DNA from: Fidelibacterota bacterium
Lineage (GTDB): Bacteria > Fidelibacterota > UBA8477 > JABMPR01
Length of the DNA stretch: 39,782 nt
Reading direction: 5' to 3'
NCBI GenBank assembly: GCA_018650795.1
Contig: JABIFG010000196.1
Coordinates: forward strand, 1 to 39,782
The translations under genes and the position numbers were made by a program. The notes beneath the pieces are model-generated. The model saw only the letters and a program-made list of their open reading frames with translations, was not told where the DNA came from and did not search any database. Below, piece after piece: positions 12,501-18,300 of this stretch. Each line of letters opens with the position of its first letter. Position 1 is the first letter of the stretch.

Positions 12501-13685
12501 TTCTTTTCCAAACACCACATAGGCAGATTGACCATTATCACTAGTTATAATAATGTCTTCAAAACCATCTCTATTGATATCCCCAGCACCACTTACGGAT
12601 TGACCCAGCATGCTATCACTCTGAGCGCCATCAAAGCGAAAACCAGTTTTTCCATCCAGGTCAGAGAGTGACATTGAAGGCAGAGGAATTGGTCGCACTG
12701 TTGAATAGAGAAAGCTCACGCTCTCACCAATTGCATACCCATCACTTACCGTTAACGTGATAGTTGTGCTTCCGCTCTGATTAGATGCTGGGGAAATCGT
12801 TACCTTACGATCTGCACCACCACCTCCGATGGTCATATTCCCATTCGGCACGAGGGTCGTGTTAGAAGAAGTGACTGTCAATGTCAGCAAATCTACGACA
12901 GTGTCAACATCCCCTACCGTAAAATAAACTTCGGTTGCAACACTCTCATTAAACGTTGTTTGTGTCGTTGCTTGATCAGCTATTGCAGTAGAGATAAACG
13001 GTGGCCGGTTCATAACGTCCCCATTACGCACTAAACGAACAGCATTACTATAACCCTTGCTGCCAGGGGCAGAACCATAGAAATGATAGTCAAAATCGAC
13101 ATACCAAGCTTCACTAAAATCAGCAAAATCTGTCTTTGAGGTCCAGTAACTTGTAGGTAACGTTAGTGGAAATAAATCTGTGTCGATTGTTGGTGCAGTA
13201 TAAGTTCCAGAATAATTATCATAAACGGTTTTGCAACCGCCCCACTCTGGGAGCGGTGTAGGGGCGCCATTACTGCAATAGACCACTCCCCTAAGTTCAT
13301 TTGAAGTAGGAAGGTACCAATCATTCGCCCCACAAAGACCAGTTGCATTGACTGCTTGAACATAAGCATAGCTATCACAGTCTGAATCACTGCAATTCCC
13401 ACCATTTTGGAAACCTACATTACCATTACTGGTGCTACTATCTGGATTGTACCAAGTATAGGTATTATCTTGATCCCGCAGGCCACCGTCATCGGTCTTT
13501 ACCTCCCAGATCAGGCCCGTATCGAGATCCTGTGAGCAGGCCCAATCTTTTGGGCTGCTCCCCAAGGTAGCAGTAAGTGGCAGTAAGCTACCATCATTTG
13601 CAATTTTGCTGTAGTTTCCAGCTGTTGCAAAAGTTGCCAGCAATGAAGTGGCTATCAACAACAGCAGTAAAAAAGATCTCCTCAT
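1..13685 (-). CDS. Giant secreted multidomain protein with four propeller-type repeat blocks and a caspase-like protease domain (3' end outside window)
   Basis: Starts at ATG 13685 and stays open to the left edge, at least 4561 codons; I checked the same frame at 13.6, 9.77, 4.2 and 0.06 kb. A hydrophobic Sec-type signal peptide (MRRSFLLLLLIATSLLA...) opens it. Domain order by position: DUF1566/Lcl-C-type (about 13620-13015), seven integrin-type FG-GAP repeats (12665-11235), RTX-like Asp/Gly turns (11230-11040), cadherin-like modules, second DUF1566 (9885-9310), three VCBS-type blocks (8375-7385, 6690-5710, 5015-4150) separated by cadherin-like modules, CSPG/cadherin and He_PIG modules (about 2950-1480), chitobiase-C-like domain with YYTLDGSTPT (about 1400-1280), Ig-like modules, then a clan-CD protease domain. 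Inference: secreted or surface-exposed, calcium-dependent adhesive or proteolytic protein. It is paralogous to the disrupted giant gene upstream. No exporter is visible nearby. Confidence 0.9.
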   Translation of the reverse strand, partial: MRRSFLLLLLIATSLLATFATAGNYSKIANDGSLLPLTATLGSSPKDWACSQDLDTGLIWEVKTDDGGLRDQDNTYTWYNPDSSTSNGNVGFQNGGNCSDSDCDSYAYVQAVNATGLCGANDWYLPTSNELRGVVYCSNGAPTPLPEWGGCKTVYDNYSGTYTAPTIDTDLFPLTLPTSYWTSKTDFADFSEAWYVDFDYHFYGSAPGSKGYSNAVRLVRNGDVMNRPPFISTAIADQATTQTTFNESVATEVYFTVGDVDTVVDLLTLTVTSSNTTLVPNGNMTIGGGGADRKVTISPASNQSGSTTITLTVSDGYAIGESVSFLYSTVRPIPLPSMSLSDLDGKTGFRFDGAQSDSMLGQSVSGAGDINRDGFEDIIITSDNGQSAYVVFGKEGIWEITSDLSTLNGSDGFRLMLDDDGNINDSILVASSIGDINGDGYDDLGLGIWGTHYNGPFSGSVYVIFGKEEWGGVVNLSTYNNASIEGFRLDGSEQEKFGSFVDAAGDFNGDGYGDLVIGAASADHNGEDSGSIYVLYGHSELDPFPQNLLSLNRVVGLRVDGESEGDFFGGSVSGVGDYNQDGFDDVIAGSSTGYSYLIPGGNLWDTPRTAVSIRDRYEGIKFKSYDNQHKVNSVGDFNGDGFSDVMIGSPDSGQYSGSIYIIKGEDRTNAYTQEWLIKGIGALKFDGVATDDQSGWSTSSAGDFNGDGIDDVIIGAPFVDTSDTVLSDAGASYIVFGKEGWWEDDFGWDFSMLDGDNGFRLDGVAAGNESGRVVSSAGDVNGDGFDDLILGASQVSYSGEYSLEGSSYIVFGGRNGWNEASHIGSKYSDTLIGTNSADQLISGMGADELIGNGGSDVFYGGPGDDLIRVGDEEFFKIDGGGGSDTLVMPFSLDLLNEYVEDGFGGSKRYIKKIQNIEKISLEGGGNNVLALGLSNVRSLTESNNMLAIIGDIGDRVKFDGKFTVIDSTGEYCELSLDASDTTRLKIQKEIALLPQVSSIVTMSEDSNVDGLLPLALMCGGDNSTLTYRIVSQPAHGSVSLTDTSSGQYSYKPNANYDGTDSFSIVVNDGSIDSSAVVISVEITAINDVPETSDTSLSLDEDQTAMGTLDASDNDGDVLTYTLVTNPSHGVVVLNSENGVYMYTPESNYTGVDSFTFKVNDSLVDSSTATASIMVNAVNDPPVSRGGSEEERTLFANRDNSIQLPEIDDPDSGQFTYTITQQPIHGVLTGNSPNLTYTPNDGYIGSDSFNWKVSDGSAESDVVTVTLSVVRSYTKIANDGSELPQSAMLGNGPNDWACTRDDDTGYIWEVKSDDGGLRDRDHTYSWYSENEQINGGEVGIQNSGSCAASNCDTDGYVSAINEQELCGFTDWRVPGVSELKELVYCGNDVSYPLSDAEGCGSGALLPSIRQDFFPSAPEAAAWSLLTDYSNTNRAWLVDFSSGSLSTELKGGNGYVRLVNGQRALNAAPVISPIGDQITNEDVGSEVTFTIADAESGPDLLLLGVSSSNTSLVSNGNITIAEAGANRTVTLQPSENQYGTTEITLILSDGIELSAEYFTLSVLSVNDIPDATDQSIQVEANSDASGTLKTIDIDGDPLSYAIVISPAHGKVTLDEANTGEYVYTPNEHFFGSDLFTFKASDGSGNSNVATVFITISGESSNAPLASDAVLVVGMNRTIIGNLSGTDPDGDTLSYSITTQPNHGIVTITDVETGLYQYAPFEDYTGSDSFRYKTSDSLYDSNIAVVSISVNSTPTVFNKSATFSSATNSWSGGSGGSVVYTGNPVDIDGDGDIDFIAAFESFHKVVWYENDGYGNFDAHLIATVDKSIYVTSVYAEDVDGDGDMDVISPYSSSELAWYENDGNGRFSIHVIPSIEGRPGNVHADDVDSDGDVDLLSGLSWYENDGNENFIGHTITTETGYGSLIYAADIDGDDDMDLLTASSADDKIAWFENNGSEIFIAHTITTSADNVRSVHVNDLDGDGDMDILSASMSDNKIAWYENDGSESFSTHIVTQSLKYARNVFSVDVDLDGDMDIVTGSSDPNGIAWFENDGDENFSSQNVNTSNFSVYRGFRGFVADADGDGDLDLFSAQSKIWYENLKEVTYSEGHGPVTLNDSLMLSGGAGNSISSATIQLGSGFLAGQEILIFSDSETIIGNWNSTTGTLSLTGNDTVENYKTALHSIQYQNNSIFYENSTRLVTIAVSDSGLTSTPLIMRLNLTKENYAPTAHDDSLSVQLNRFYEGFLSGTDSDGNNITYSIVTPPSHGSVVIADAALGTYLYTPDFNFSGNDSFSFKANDGVSDSNTAEVSIMVSDLPVLSNIATGGFSMIEVSPFWTASTYASTYASDIDSDGDMDLITVSNNEVAWYENDGYENFSLHVVSTAVSSYTSVYATDIDGDSDIDLLSASYSNDEVAWYENDGNENFTTHIISTSANGVKSVYAIDVDGDDDIDLLSASILDDEIVWYKNDGSEQFTTHIVATDADGAQSVHAVDVDGDGDIDLLSASENDRKVAWYENDGSENFTARIVSDNAYGVRSIYAVDMDTDGDVDLVSYSYYGMKIVWYENDGNENFTDHIVSSGQYFSSVYASDLDNDGDIDLLSGSGSPRYILWHENDGNENFTDHILDESLSAASVYAVDVDGDGSMDIFTSGGKVRWYKNQGRLNYNDGDGNVVLNQSISINSSRDYLDSATIKFDSGYVSGLDKLSFSDTSTITGEWNESIGVMTLTGNDTIENYQIALRSVKYININDDPNILKRVLSIAVADSTGESTPLTMQINISAVNDSPIVSDAAISTQVGQDVSSTLIGLDPEGDSLTYSVVTPPSHGSVSIINEATGLYHYMPTNGYDGLDSFTFKLNDGLLDSAVGTVLITVHKMPILLDRSATTFSNRAKLLALSDKDSSSTYTVDVDGDGDLDHLYASFFDSKIGWEENDGNGDYTFHSIANADQTTSILSSDLDSDGDLDIITAVYFGDTSRNVWYENNGNNQFTPHVFTSMILNYLTSIFASDIDNDGDIDLLTASDLNYLIWHKNDGNETFTYHQVYNSTKGITSVFAVDLDGDHDVDLLAASALDNKIAWYENDGNEDFYNSNVEHIVTTEAYYTSSLYAADVDNDGDVDIITSSSSEGVFWYENDGSGTFVAHTVTTSAQSAYSIFLMDVDSDGDLDILSESSSGERDIWYENKMHMLQYMDGAGAVTLNNALTLVKASIANLTGATVQFTNGFSADQDELLFTDTATITGVWNDSSGTLTLSGIDTIEHYEQALRSIQYQNNKDAPDTSDRTLSIVVADGSVFSNYLSMKIEITAINDAPVVNNDTLSTQEDADAGSILNGVDPEGDVLSYSIVTPPEHGTLLLLNAKLGTYRYSPNTDYTGSDSFTFKANDGDVESNLATVTITVTPVNDLPAVNNSALSGSEDQSLVLNETKFIPSYVDTEGDPLAKVRIVSLPASGLLRMGAGTVTVGMEITVDDLDQLIYEPEADWFGTVSFKWDGSDGKEYSKISAVMTINLGESNDSPTGTGTTLTTGEDISVDGQVTAIDPEGDPLNFVSAVSPSYGVLVLATNGTFTYTPENNYNGTDTFIIRASDGKGGEVDLKASVTITPVNDLPSMSRNRGKTLQDGGTITLSNDDLLAIDPESDGVVRYHITSEPINGTIVMDGAPIGIGGGFTQEDINLGRLAYHHDVAGTNSDSFSFKLEDDQGGEVTIIHTFLINIEVVNNAPVAVAETWTTDEDTPISVILQGSDEDGDNIIYELFGLSSLGKADLLDETIGSVRFTPDLNVTGHSSFRYRLYDGEKYSETVQITVIVNPLNDPPIAEGSVFSTFRGTAVQGNLIASDVDQDVLKYSVGTFPTRGILQLDESSGEFVYTPYEGFEGPDSFTFQASDGKATSEHVVVTVVVAGDPSLPPVVNAMEFSLLEDEEFNGQLLGSDPEEDPLSFKIVGYAQHGWVGIENAGTGAFRYTPKDDYHGLDLFSYVAHDGNSESKAAVVELTVIPVNDAPTISGDPAAIANLNEFYQFTPQISDDDGDLLTIRIENLPQWASFNEKTGAITGTPTQQDLGSYSDIRISVADQAEQVTLSPFRISVLGDAPVVTNSPEQGSYKKNQSVSLTCHTTTDAACDIYYTLDGSTPTASSTRYITPIQIEQDSVLKFRGISAGSPDGDVVMAIYNIDTIPPTVEIQAPLEDQALDLFTAVSGVAADIALDQVELQITDGTLYLAEQEGVETLIFTPKESWVTATLNTQDGSWHYATDGVEWPGGTYSITARAVDLAGNQSSDSAIFHYKLPGTQAYTRLSMELSTSAIKLDGVLDITGKLTRLPETTMSLAGREITLNVTQPDGNSIQHHTKTNDEQGHYQFSNIDNFSQKGRYQIEVTFTETPSLTASTNSSPLLVGVNAGYAVLVQGRIDSREGLESHNLTANRIYSQLLNRGLLPENIRYFNFDTSQSGVDAIPTVEGIREAIEVWPREKMNGSPAPLTVVMVDHGDAETFFVDGESQVITPETLDRWFDTLERYLSEEAAAESRNIVLGSCYSGSFIPALSSPGRVVITSASADEVSYKGPKEWDEATNSPIRV
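4150..5015 (-). repeat. VCBS/FG-GAP-type repeat block 3 (6 repeats)
   Basis: Six protein repeats of about 45-50 residues, each with a calcium-loop-like core of the form DxDxDGDxDLL followed by a W-Y/H-E/K-N-DG signature. This matches VCBS/FG-GAP_3 units, which fold as blades of a beta-propeller. This block has one blade fewer than the other two. A cadherin-like module precedes and follows it. Confidence 0.75.
5710..6690 (-). repeat. VCBS/FG-GAP-type repeat block 2 (7 repeats)
   Basis: Seven consecutive repeats with the consensus SVYAxDxDGDGDIDLLSAS followed by WYENDGNENF. Seven is the expected blade number for one closed propeller. The repeats are diverged from each other at the DNA level, so the block is old compared with the PKD array in giant gene 2. 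Confidence 0.78.
7385..8375 (-). repeat. VCBS/FG-GAP-type repeat block 1 (7 repeats)
   Basis: Seven repeats again, from VDIDGDGDIDF to ADADGDGDLDLF, each with an Asp-rich calcium-binding loop and a WYEN/WFEN signature. The third repeat is shorter, lacking the central strand-loop segment. The block sits between cadherin-like modules that carry the conserved ending 'DSFxFKxxDG'. Confidence 0.78.
9310..9885 (-). other. Internal DUF1566 (Lcl C-terminal-type) domain of giant gene 1
   Basis: Second DUF1566-like domain of giant gene 1. It shares with the N-terminal copy (13620-13015) the motifs NDWACTxDxDTGxIWEVKxDDGG, a Cys-rich GSCAxSNCD stretch, DWRVPxxxEL and a terminal GYVRLV. It is internal, after the RTX stretch, so the protein carries two such domains far apart. 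In this family the domain is thought to be a carbohydrate- or ligand-binding C-type-lectin-like fold; the role here is unknown. Confidence 0.7.
11040..11230 (-). other. RTX/hemolysin-type calcium-binding stretch
   Basis: The translation reads SDTLIGTNSADQLISGMGAD, then nonapeptide-like GGSDVFYGGPGDDLI and GGGGSDTLVM. These are imperfect GGxGxDxLx RTX nonapeptides that normally bind calcium after secretion. Only three to four copies are recognisable. It directly follows the integrin-type FG-GAP block. Confidence 0.65.
11235..12665 (-). repeat. Integrin-alpha-type FG-GAP propeller (7 repeats)
   Basis: Seven repeats of about 60 residues with the consensus GFRLDG...G-D-x-NGDG-x-DD-x-x-I-G followed by SYIVFGKE. 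This is the integrin-alpha FG-GAP form with DxNGDGxxD calcium loops and is distinct from the shorter VCBS repeats further downstream. Seven repeats predict one closed propeller next to the N-terminal DUF1566 domain. Confidence 0.8.
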
Positions 13686-13835
13686 AGTGTATTTACCATC
13701 AGGTGACCAAGACAATTAGAAGCATAAACATTACGAAACAACCTCATAGGGTTTCTGATAACTGAAACTATTGAAAATACAGCCTGGCAGATTGCTGCTA
13801 ACACTGATCTTCTGATTGAGGCACTAAGTTCAAAA

Positions 13836-14102
13836 TCAGCATGTTACCCCAATTTTCTTGGATGTCTTCTGTAGTGATGCATCAACTTTCAAGACTACTT
13901 TTACCACAGCACTGTAATCACCACCAAGCAGTACTTCATTGGTGGCGACCTCATCAGTCTCTCTGTTAGATTCGAGGTAAATCACTGTTTCTCTTATCTC
14001 TTCATCTAATGTTACCCAATCAGACAAATTGCTATCTTTGAAGTTAGGGACAACTAGAGTTCTAACACTTACTGTATGTACTATATATGCAAATAACCAC
14101 AC
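13836..14102 (-). CDS. Doubtful small ORF in the leader of giant gene 1
   Basis: An 88-codon frame with a GTG start. Its central part (TVIYLESN...EVATNEVLLGGD) matches a degenerate frame at the corresponding place upstream of giant gene 2 (TVIYLASN, stop, EIATNEVLFGND), so the sequence is related between the two loci. The proposed -10 box (14081-14086) lies inside the first codons of this frame. Either the start is further downstream or the frame is not translated and is part of a long leader. I do not recognise a family. Confidence 0.3.
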   Translation of the reverse strand: MWLFAYIVHTVSVRTLVVPNFKDSNLSDWVTLDEEIRETVIYLESNRETDEVATNEVLLGGDYSAVVKVVLKVDASLQKTSKKIGVTC

Positions 14103-14131
14103 AGCAAGAAATGTTACGAAATATTACGAAG
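14081..14131 (-). promoter_or_regulatory. Putative promoter with 10-bp-phased TTACGAA repeats upstream of giant gene 1
   Basis: Plus-strand TTACGAA occurs at 14114-14120 and again at 14124-14130, exactly one helical turn apart. On the minus strand a TATAGT box (14081-14086) follows about 30 bp downstream of the repeats. The same geometry is found upstream of giant gene 2. Phased direct repeats of this kind are typical of OmpR/PhoB-type response-regulator sites; the regulator is not identified. Confidence 0.4.
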
Positions 14132-14537
14132 AAACCTAGATCAACTAGTGACTTGCTCCAAAACAACCCAGACAAAACAAGAAATTTTTGATACCCAATT
14201 AGGCGCACCTATGATTCCATCCCTGAATTATATTGTTCTCCTAAATGGTTAAGTTCTATATCACTGAGCACTTCTTAGCTCCATCAGCCTCTGACTCAGG
14301 ACAGATGCCATATCAAAATAACTTTAGCGCCAGCTTCCAATAAAAGCATCCGCCAAATGATGGAGATGACAAGTTCTTTCACATGCTGTGATTGTGGCAA
14401 CACCAGGAACCTCTGGGGCATGGGTTCTCGGATGAAATCATCATTGGTCTTCATCAGCTGGCTGGTGAATTGTCCAAGGTCTTCTTGGCTATTGATGTGT
14501 TTGGCCATCTCTTTGGCCATTGCTTCTAGTTCGGATT

Positions 14538-15215
14538 GCTTCCACTCTGCAAAACCAACATTCCTCAATGCACGATAAGAACGAGCTGACATCAAATAAC
14601 GGTCATGGCGAGAAAGGTTAATGATGGCTCCGTGTGTGGATAAAAACCGTTGTGCATGGCCAGCGGATTTAAATCGACGCATCTGCCGTTCTTGCTGGCG
14701 TGTTCTCTGGTGTGAGTTCTCAGACCGGTTGTTCTTATACTGGCCAGTTTCATGAATCGCTGAAAGACAAAGTTCACGATGTGCAGCACCATAGATCTTC
14801 AGATTATCAGTCACCATTTTGTTGGGAGAGTGCTTCAAGCCTTTGAGCAGATTGCGGGAAACCTCTTGGCTGCTTTCTTGTTTCTCCTGCTCTGGACTAA
14901 AATATCCAAGGTATCGCCATCCTGATCAACGGCTCGCCATAGATAATGCTGTTTACCTTTGATCTTGATGAACACCTCATCCAGATGCCAAATATCACCC
15001 GATTTCCCCTTCTTCGCCCGAATCCTTTTAGAGTAATCCTGGCCAAAATGGAGACACCACTGACGGATGGATTCGTAGGTAACTTCTATGCCTCGATAGG
15101 CCAGAATCTCCTCTATATCCCGAAAACTTAATGTAAATCGGAAATAGAGTCATAAAGCATGTGAGATTATTTCACCTGGATGGCGAAAACCATGTTAAAT
15201 GCTTTTGTTTTCCAT
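14538..15215 (-). pseudogene. IS6-family transposase pseudogene
   Basis: Reading from ATG 15215, the frame gives FRHPGEIISHAL-stop-LYFRFTLSFRDIEEIL, then YESIRQWC, WHLDEVF and YLWRAVDQDGDTLDILVQ. In another frame it continues with MVTDNLKIYGAAH, NNRSENSHQ and RRFKSAGHAQRFLS. These are the IS6-family landmarks, with all three DDE residues (D of WHLDE, D of VTDN, E of RSENSH). The gene is broken by TAA at 15195-15197, TGA at 15150-15152 (replacing the expected Trp) and a frameshift near 14857-14862. The recognisable part ends around FAEWKQ at 14538; the downstream tail to 14296 stays open but I cannot assign it. Confidence 0.85.
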
Positions 15216-15263
15216 CACGTCAGACTACTTCATTGTTGCTTCTTTCGCCAACTTGACAGTACC
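14538..15263 (-). mobile_element. IS6-family element, decayed, one end lost
   Basis: The right end is taken at 15263 because the minus strand begins GGTACTGTCAAGTTGGC just before the transposase frame, in the style of IS6 terminal repeats. I found no convincing matching repeat on the left side, so that limit is only where transposase similarity stops. The element occupies the space between the two giant genes. Confidence 0.6.
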
Positions 15264-15288
15264 CTACAAAATCCTCATTACCTTACCA

Positions 15289-15312
15289 CTGTCACATGCA
15301 TGGCTGTGACAG
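15289..15312 (-). terminator. Hairpin downstream of giant gene 2 (possible terminator)
   Basis: Perfect 8-bp arms CTGTCACA and TGTGACAG with an 8-nt loop, 26 bp beyond the TAA at 15339-15341. No continuous T-tract follows on the minus strand, so intrinsic termination is uncertain. Confidence 0.4.
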
Positions 15313-15338
15313 ACCTAGGAACAGTTGGCATAAACAGG

Positions 15339-18300
15339 TTACTGCCCACTGCAACTGGCAGTACCACTAAAGAACTGATCACTGTAGATAAAGTAGCCTT
15401 GATTCTGATCAAGACTCTGTAGGCTATTGAGGAATGTTGGTACACCATCCACATAACTCACCCAATACCCTTCCCATCCCCAGATCGAACTGATCTCATC
15501 AGGAATTGCAGTTTGTGAAATGACCACATTCTCTGTTACACCTACACTATTCCACCCCGGATAGAGGGAGGCTGTTTTTAGTGTAATTGGTGTAGTTACA
15601 GCAGTTCCACTTAGCGTTACCTCAGCATGATCTACGCTGTCTTGAAGCTTGATCCAATATCCCTGTCCTGGTGTAAGTACAGTGAGCCCTTCAGTTGCAA
15701 TTGGAGTCGTACTATCTGGTTGAAAAATCGCATACTCCCACTTCTTATCACAGTTTAGGAAGCCCCAGATTGCTTCAATCTCTGGTACCTGCTGTTTAAT
15801 CTCTGTAGGTGTACTCTGCGTTATAAAATGCATCATATTCCAGCCTTGTGTTAAAGATGTCGTTATCGGCAGCATAGCAGTAGCCGAAGTTACTTCTATA
15901 GTGAATGGGCCAAGTGTATCTGTCGCTTCACCATCCGTAACACTGATCAATATATTCTCGTAGGTCTTTACATCATCTTCGGTAGGTCTACCTAACAGTG
16001 TTGCACTACTTGGTAAGATATTAAAACTTAACCATCCGGGGAGACTCTGTTCATTAAACGTCAGACTATCTTCATCTACGTCAGTTGCTGTTATTGTAAA
16101 GGTGTAGCTCTGCCCTGCTTCTACTGTATTAACTGGTGTTCCAGAGATCTGTGGAGCATTATTGGCTGCTGACAGTTGTATACTAATCACTTCAATACTG
16201 AATGTCTTGAGTGCGACCTCTTCAACAGCATCACTAACAAACAGGCGGATGTCGCTGTGGTGGCCAATATCGCTATTTTCTGGAGTGCCGCTGATCTCTC
16301 CACTCTGAGGATCAAGGCTGGTCCAGAGGGGAAGGTTCTCGGCACGGAACTGGAGGGTGTCGCTAGGGTCTGGATCGTTAGCTTGGGGAGTAAAGCTGTA
16401 GTACTTACCCTGGCTGATCTCGATTGTTGGGGTGCCACTAATGGTTGGGGCATCGTTGATGTTGCTAACCTCGATACTGAAAACTGGCAATTGGATGGTC
16501 TCTATTCCATCACTCACGCTTAGGGTGATTCCAGGGTAGCTGCCTACGTCACTATTACTTGGGATACCACTGATGGCTCCACTATCTGGATTGAGGGTAG
16601 CCCATTTAGGTAGGTTCTCTACGCTGATGGTGAGGGTGTCACTGGGGTCTGGATCGATGGTCATTGGGATGAAGCTGTAATGCTCTCCCTGCCTGGTCTC
16701 AGTATTGGGGCTACCACTGATGGTAGGGGCATCATTCACCGGTCCAATATGGATGCTCACTGCTGCACTATTAGATACCTTCCCATCATCTGCAGAGGCG
16801 ATAAATGTAAATGAGTCCTCCCCGGCTACATTCTTATTGGGCTGATAACGATAACTGCCTACCCGTGCATCAAGGATGGTGACCTTCCCCTTCACAGGTT
16901 GTTGATCAATCACAAAGTCACCCACAAAACCATATGGAAGGTCTGCATCAAATATCCCCTTAACAGACTGATCTTCATTAACACTTCGACTACTGTGGTA
17001 TGCCACCAGTCTGTCTACCTCGATACTGATATTAAATGATACAGTCTCATTGGCAGCTATCTGGATCGATCCAATGCTCATATTTATTGTACTGGTGCCA
17101 TCCCCTACTGTCGGGGTATAGGTGCCGGGTAGAAGCGAGGCAAGGAAGCTTCCATCAATTTCTGTGGAGATAGTGGTACCACCAAGACTGAGAGTTGCGC
17201 CCCCAATTCTGGAGAAGTCACTATTACTAAAGACAATTCCCTGGACAATACCGGGCACACCGTTGGTATTGTCTGTAGTGAAGCCCCATACCTCACTGCT
17301 CTGTCTGACCGCTCCATACTGATCAACCGCCTCAATCTTCCAGTAGTAGTGGGTCAGATCCTCAAGGCCCGCCTCTTCACCCACATGGGTGGTCGAGGCA
17401 ACAATCTCCTCCTGACGATAGACCACTGTTCTGAAATCAGCATCCTCTGCAATGGTCAGCGTATAGCTAATTGGGTCAGCTTCAGAATCTGTGGCATCAC
17501 CCCAGTCCAGCACCAACACGCTCTGCTGCTCCGCCTGATCAGCCGGGGTCTGTAGATGGAACGCTCCTGGAGGGCTGTTGCCTCTGCGATTACGGTAAAG
17601 CAGTGAGCGTGCTGAGGGGGAGCGAAGTTCACTGGATAGATCACCCTGGTAGTAGAAGAGCTCATACTGCCCCCGTTCATCCAACTGATCCAGATTGAGC
17701 ATCCAACGCCCCTGGTCATCCTTTTCATAAAACGGAAGGGTCTCAAACCCAAGCAGGTTATTACCCACTTTCAGGGTGTGTGAGGGGGAGCGCAATGCTA
17801 ACCAGGTCGGTAGCTCTGGATTATCACGATCCGCTTCAACATAGATCCTTGCGCTCTGCTGCTCCTCACCAAGGAATTGTGTTGCGGTTACCCCTGTCGG
17901 TACAGTGAGTGCCAATGTGCCTTGACCTACACCAAGATATAGATCCCCACTGTTTGCACCATCTCCCTGCTTAACTAGGAAATTGGAGCCTACCCCATCC
18001 CCATTATCATCTAGCAGTGGGTGCTGCAGGGCATTATCAAAGAAGCGGTTGATACGATCACCTCTCTGGTCTATACGGGTCAATTGTTCAACCTTCTCAG
18101 TGGCCGTCATAAAGGCCTGTTTAAGTGCTCTGCCACTTCCCCACTCCATCATCAGCTCTTCAATGAAGAGATCTCTACCCTCTACTTCTGCATCATCTCC
18201 TCTTGGCTCCAGTGGACCGAGATAAGCACGCTCTCCGGCACTGCTGCTTGCAATAATAATACGTCCGGATGCAGAGAGTGTAGGAATCCATGATCCCCCA

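Noticed and set aside
14360..14385. Left terminal repeat of the IS6 remnant near ATGACAAGTT
   Set aside because: Only about 9 of 13 positions match the right end, which is too weak in AT-rich sequence.
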